From DATFWC01 sp045801465 (GTDB taxonomy: Bacteria > Pseudomonadota > Alphaproteobacteria > Rhizobiales > Xanthobacteraceae), in assembly GCA_045801465.1 (NCBI GenBank), contig JBJMSU010000073.1, forward strand, positions 1 through 44,043: a DNA stretch of 44,043 nt, in the 5' to 3' direction. A model generated the notes under the pieces. It saw nothing but the letters and a program-made list of their open reading frames with translations. It ran no database searches and was not told the DNA's origin. Both the position numbers and the translations under genes were made by a program. Positions 40,991 to 44,043 of the stretch are shown piece by piece. Numbering within the stretch: the stretch's first letter is position 1; every line of letters starts with the position of its first letter.

Positions 40991-41001
40991 GCTTGCTCTC
41001 G

Positions 41002-41085
41002 CTATTGCTGTCGGCGGTGCCCGAACAGTTGAAGCAGTAACATGAACGGATTCCTAAAATCGACATAGAGCGCCAGCGCGCCCAT
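41002..41085 (-). pseudogene. C-terminal remnant of a Bax-inhibitor-1-like membrane protein
   Basis: The minus frame reads MGALALYVDFRNPFMLLLQL followed by FGHRRQQ-stop. This is the typical last TM helix of YccA/YbhL-type Bax inhibitor-1 proteins (GAL.LY.DF.N.F..LL.LFG). Upstream coding is lost, and a small secreted-protein gene begins instead. It lies just before the repeat element and ppa. Confidence 0.55.
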
Positions 41086-41099
41086 GGCGCCCAGGCCGG

Positions 41100-41330
41100 C
41101 TATGCCTGCCGGGCGCGCGTGGGTCTCGCCTTGCCGGAACAGCCGAAGCCGAACCCGTGCGGCTTGGCACCTTGGTGCCGGTGGGGTAGCCAGCGGCGGC
41201 AGTGCACCGGTTCCATCAGCAGGTCTTCGGCGCCAAGCGGAGCCACGGTGCTGATCGGAGCGGCGGTTGCCATCGGCGCGCCAGGCAACCACAATCCCAC
41301 GACGAACATTGCGAATACGAGCCTGACCAT
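41100..41330 (-). CDS. Small secreted protein, function unknown
   Basis: A 76-residue protein with a clear signal peptide (MVRLVFAMFVVGLWLPGAPM, cleavage near ATA-AP). The mature part is about 50 residues, rich in His, Gly and Arg, with two cysteines that could form a disulfide (VHCRRW and FGCSG). AGAGGCGAG precedes ATG 41330. It resembles short exported proteins of Bradyrhizobium-type genomes with a C...HRH...FGFGC pattern. Function unknown. Confidence 0.6.
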   Translation of the reverse strand: MVRLVFAMFVVGLWLPGAPMATAAPISTVAPLGAEDLLMEPVHCRRWLPHRHQGAKPHGFGFGCSGKARPTRARQA

Positions 41331-41553
41331 ATCTCGCCTCTTGGCACGATGTGAACATCAGGAGCGACCATCTTCAAGTCGCGAAGCCGAGCGAAGTTCC
41401 TCGGCGGCCTCAAGACCAGCCATCCCAATAAGACGCTGACGCAGGTCCGTTACGATGTCGACGCAAGTCCGTTTCGCCGCTGCACCGCCCTGACGTCGAG
41501 CATTGAATTTGATCTCGCCAGTCCTCACGTCATGACCAACATGGGACGATGCG

Positions 41554-41817
41554 ATGGATCGGGATTTTCCCCAGAATTGGATGTGGTCCGAAGCCTGCGA
41601 GATGCTGGCGGGGGCCGGCATCAAACGGGTAATGTTGCCGGCGCGCAACCAGAAGGATTACGAGGACATTCCCGACGACGCGCGGACCGGGCTCGAATTC
41701 GTCTGGCTCGAGCGGGTGGACGAGGCGGTGGCCGCCGCCCTGGAAGCCCCGCCGGCGGACCGCGATACTCCCTCCGCTAGGCGCAGCCAGCCCGTTGCTT
41801 CCAGCGCGGCCGCGTAA
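41554..41817 (+). pseudogene. Apparent hsp20::lon deletion fusion
   Basis: An 87-codon frame with two parts. MDRDFPQNWMWSEACEMLA resembles the start of an atypical rhizobial Hsp20 (WMWSEA.EML.RAE). From GIKRVMLPARNQKDYEDIPD through RTGLEFVWLERVDEAVAAAL it matches the extreme C terminus of Lon protease (GIK.V.LP..N.KD...IP). These two genes are neighbours in related bacteria, so a deletion has probably joined the first 20 codons of one to the last 50 of the other, leaving an intact reading frame. The small protein may still be made but lacks the chaperone core, ATPase and protease sites. Confidence 0.65.
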
Positions 41818-42186
41818 GACGCCGCCCCAGCGGGCGGTCAGGTTTGCGAAATTTTTTGAATCTTCAGGCACTTACATTGTGCGTAGCCGGCCGACCCGCG
41901 CCGCGCCGCGCGAACGCCGGGAAATCCAGGGGCCCGGCGCGATTTCGGGCGGGTTTCGCTCCCGCGCCTCCGATTTTGGCTTGAAATGCCAGATTTTCCC
42001 GCTTATTTGTGCCCCACGACGATGAGCATGCCGGTCTTCGCATCAGGCGCTGGCCGGCCGCTTTAGAATCCCGATTTGCCGACCGGCACTGACCAGCGAG
42101 GGGCCTCGAAGGCTGTCCCGCTCGGCTGTGTAGCGATCGTATGACACATGGGGTTTCATCGGGGCGGATGTTGAGAGCGTGACGAC
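41818..42186. other. Upstream region of the sigma factor gene
   Basis: No gene is seen. It contains AT-rich GAAATTTTTTGAATCTTC near 41850 and a GC-rich stretch around 41905-41975. The promoter of the sigma-factor gene is expected here; no clear match was picked. Confidence 0.35.
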
Positions 42187-43875
<1,689 letters not shown>

Positions 43876-44043
43876 CACCCGTCCCCGGGCGCAGCACAGC
43901 ATCCCGGGTCCGCGCAAGTGCGCGGCCCGGGGACAAGCTTGCCCTCGGGCGCGCGAAGTGCGACCCGAGGGTGGTGCGCTGCACACCCTGGATCCGGTTA
44001 TCACATAAAGCAATCGGGTCCCGCATCTGCGGTGCATTGCTTC
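43876..44043. repeat. Cluster of palindromes at the right edge
   Basis: Three hairpins stand in a row. The first is CCCGGG-T-CCGCGC / GCGCGG-CCCGGG (43903-43931), with an alternative outer pairing GTCCCCGGG / CCCGGGGAC. The second is CCCTCGGG / CCCGAGGG (43942-43971). The third is AAGCAAT / ATTGCTT (44008-44042). The first two have similar loops (GCAAGTG, CGAAGTG). They may act as the sigma-factor terminator. The word TGCAGCGCACCAC is shared with the fold-back element near 25.7 kb, read in the opposite orientation, so both may belong to one dispersed repeat family. Confidence 0.65.

Overview
The window looks like chromosomal DNA of an alphaproteobacterium of the order Hyphomicrobiales (Rhizobiales), most likely near Bradyrhizobium, Rhodopseudomonas or Pseudolabrys. 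The reasons are high GC, the rpmH-rnpA-yidC order, an Hsp20 gene behind a ROSE-type RNA thermometer, remnants of the ABC and Bug/TctC substrate-binding proteins that are expanded in this group, a CHASE2 cyclase locus, and rhizobial-type small proteins. This placement comes from reading the proteins; no database search was run.

Layout. Positions 777-3128 (minus) carry rpmH, rnpA and yidC. Positions 3421-7191 (plus) carry a coupled TVP38-type membrane protein and flavin disulfide oxidoreductase, then an orphan sensor kinase. At 7329 a tRNA-Arg(ACG) overlaps the 3' end of a truncated serine recombinase on the other strand. Next to it is a pair that looks acquired: a quinone oxidoreductase and a divergent ArsR-type regulator. 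Positions 10133-11326 hold the thermometer and two small heat-shock proteins. Positions 11.5-14.5 kb contain small proteins mixed with debris of solute-binding proteins. A 1026-residue MASE1 hybrid kinase follows, then a lone TIR-domain protein, an amidohydrolase and a VapBC pair.

Positions 21.5-25.1 kb (minus) form a signalling operon: FecR-like protein, Crp/Fnr regulator, CHASE2 adenylate cyclase. The cyclase start lies inside a two-hairpin palindromic element. A second copy of that element lies 17 kb away, immediately upstream of ppa. Positions 25.1-26.0 kb hold a tandem repeat and a nested fold-back palindrome, followed by an RND pump gene without adaptor. After more debris (M24 peptidase, VapBC) come a MetE/UROD-like protein, an Ogt-type DNA repair protein and a PaoABC-type molybdenum aldehyde oxidoreductase operon.

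Positions 36.0-40.0 kb (minus) are a tightly overlapping four-gene operon: PIG-L deacetylase, GT4 glycosyltransferase, CelD-type acyltransferase and methyltransferase. It looks like a pathway making a small amino-sugar conjugate or decorating a glycan. The right end has ppa, a remnant of a Bax-inhibitor-like gene, a small secreted protein, an apparent Hsp20-Lon deletion fusion and a sigma-70 factor without region 1.1.

The most unusual items are the repeated double-hairpin element that encloses a translation start, the four-gene deacetylase/glycosyltransferase/acyltransferase/methyltransferase operon, the recombinase whose stop codon lies in a tRNA gene, the stand-alone TIR protein, and the hsp20::lon fusion.
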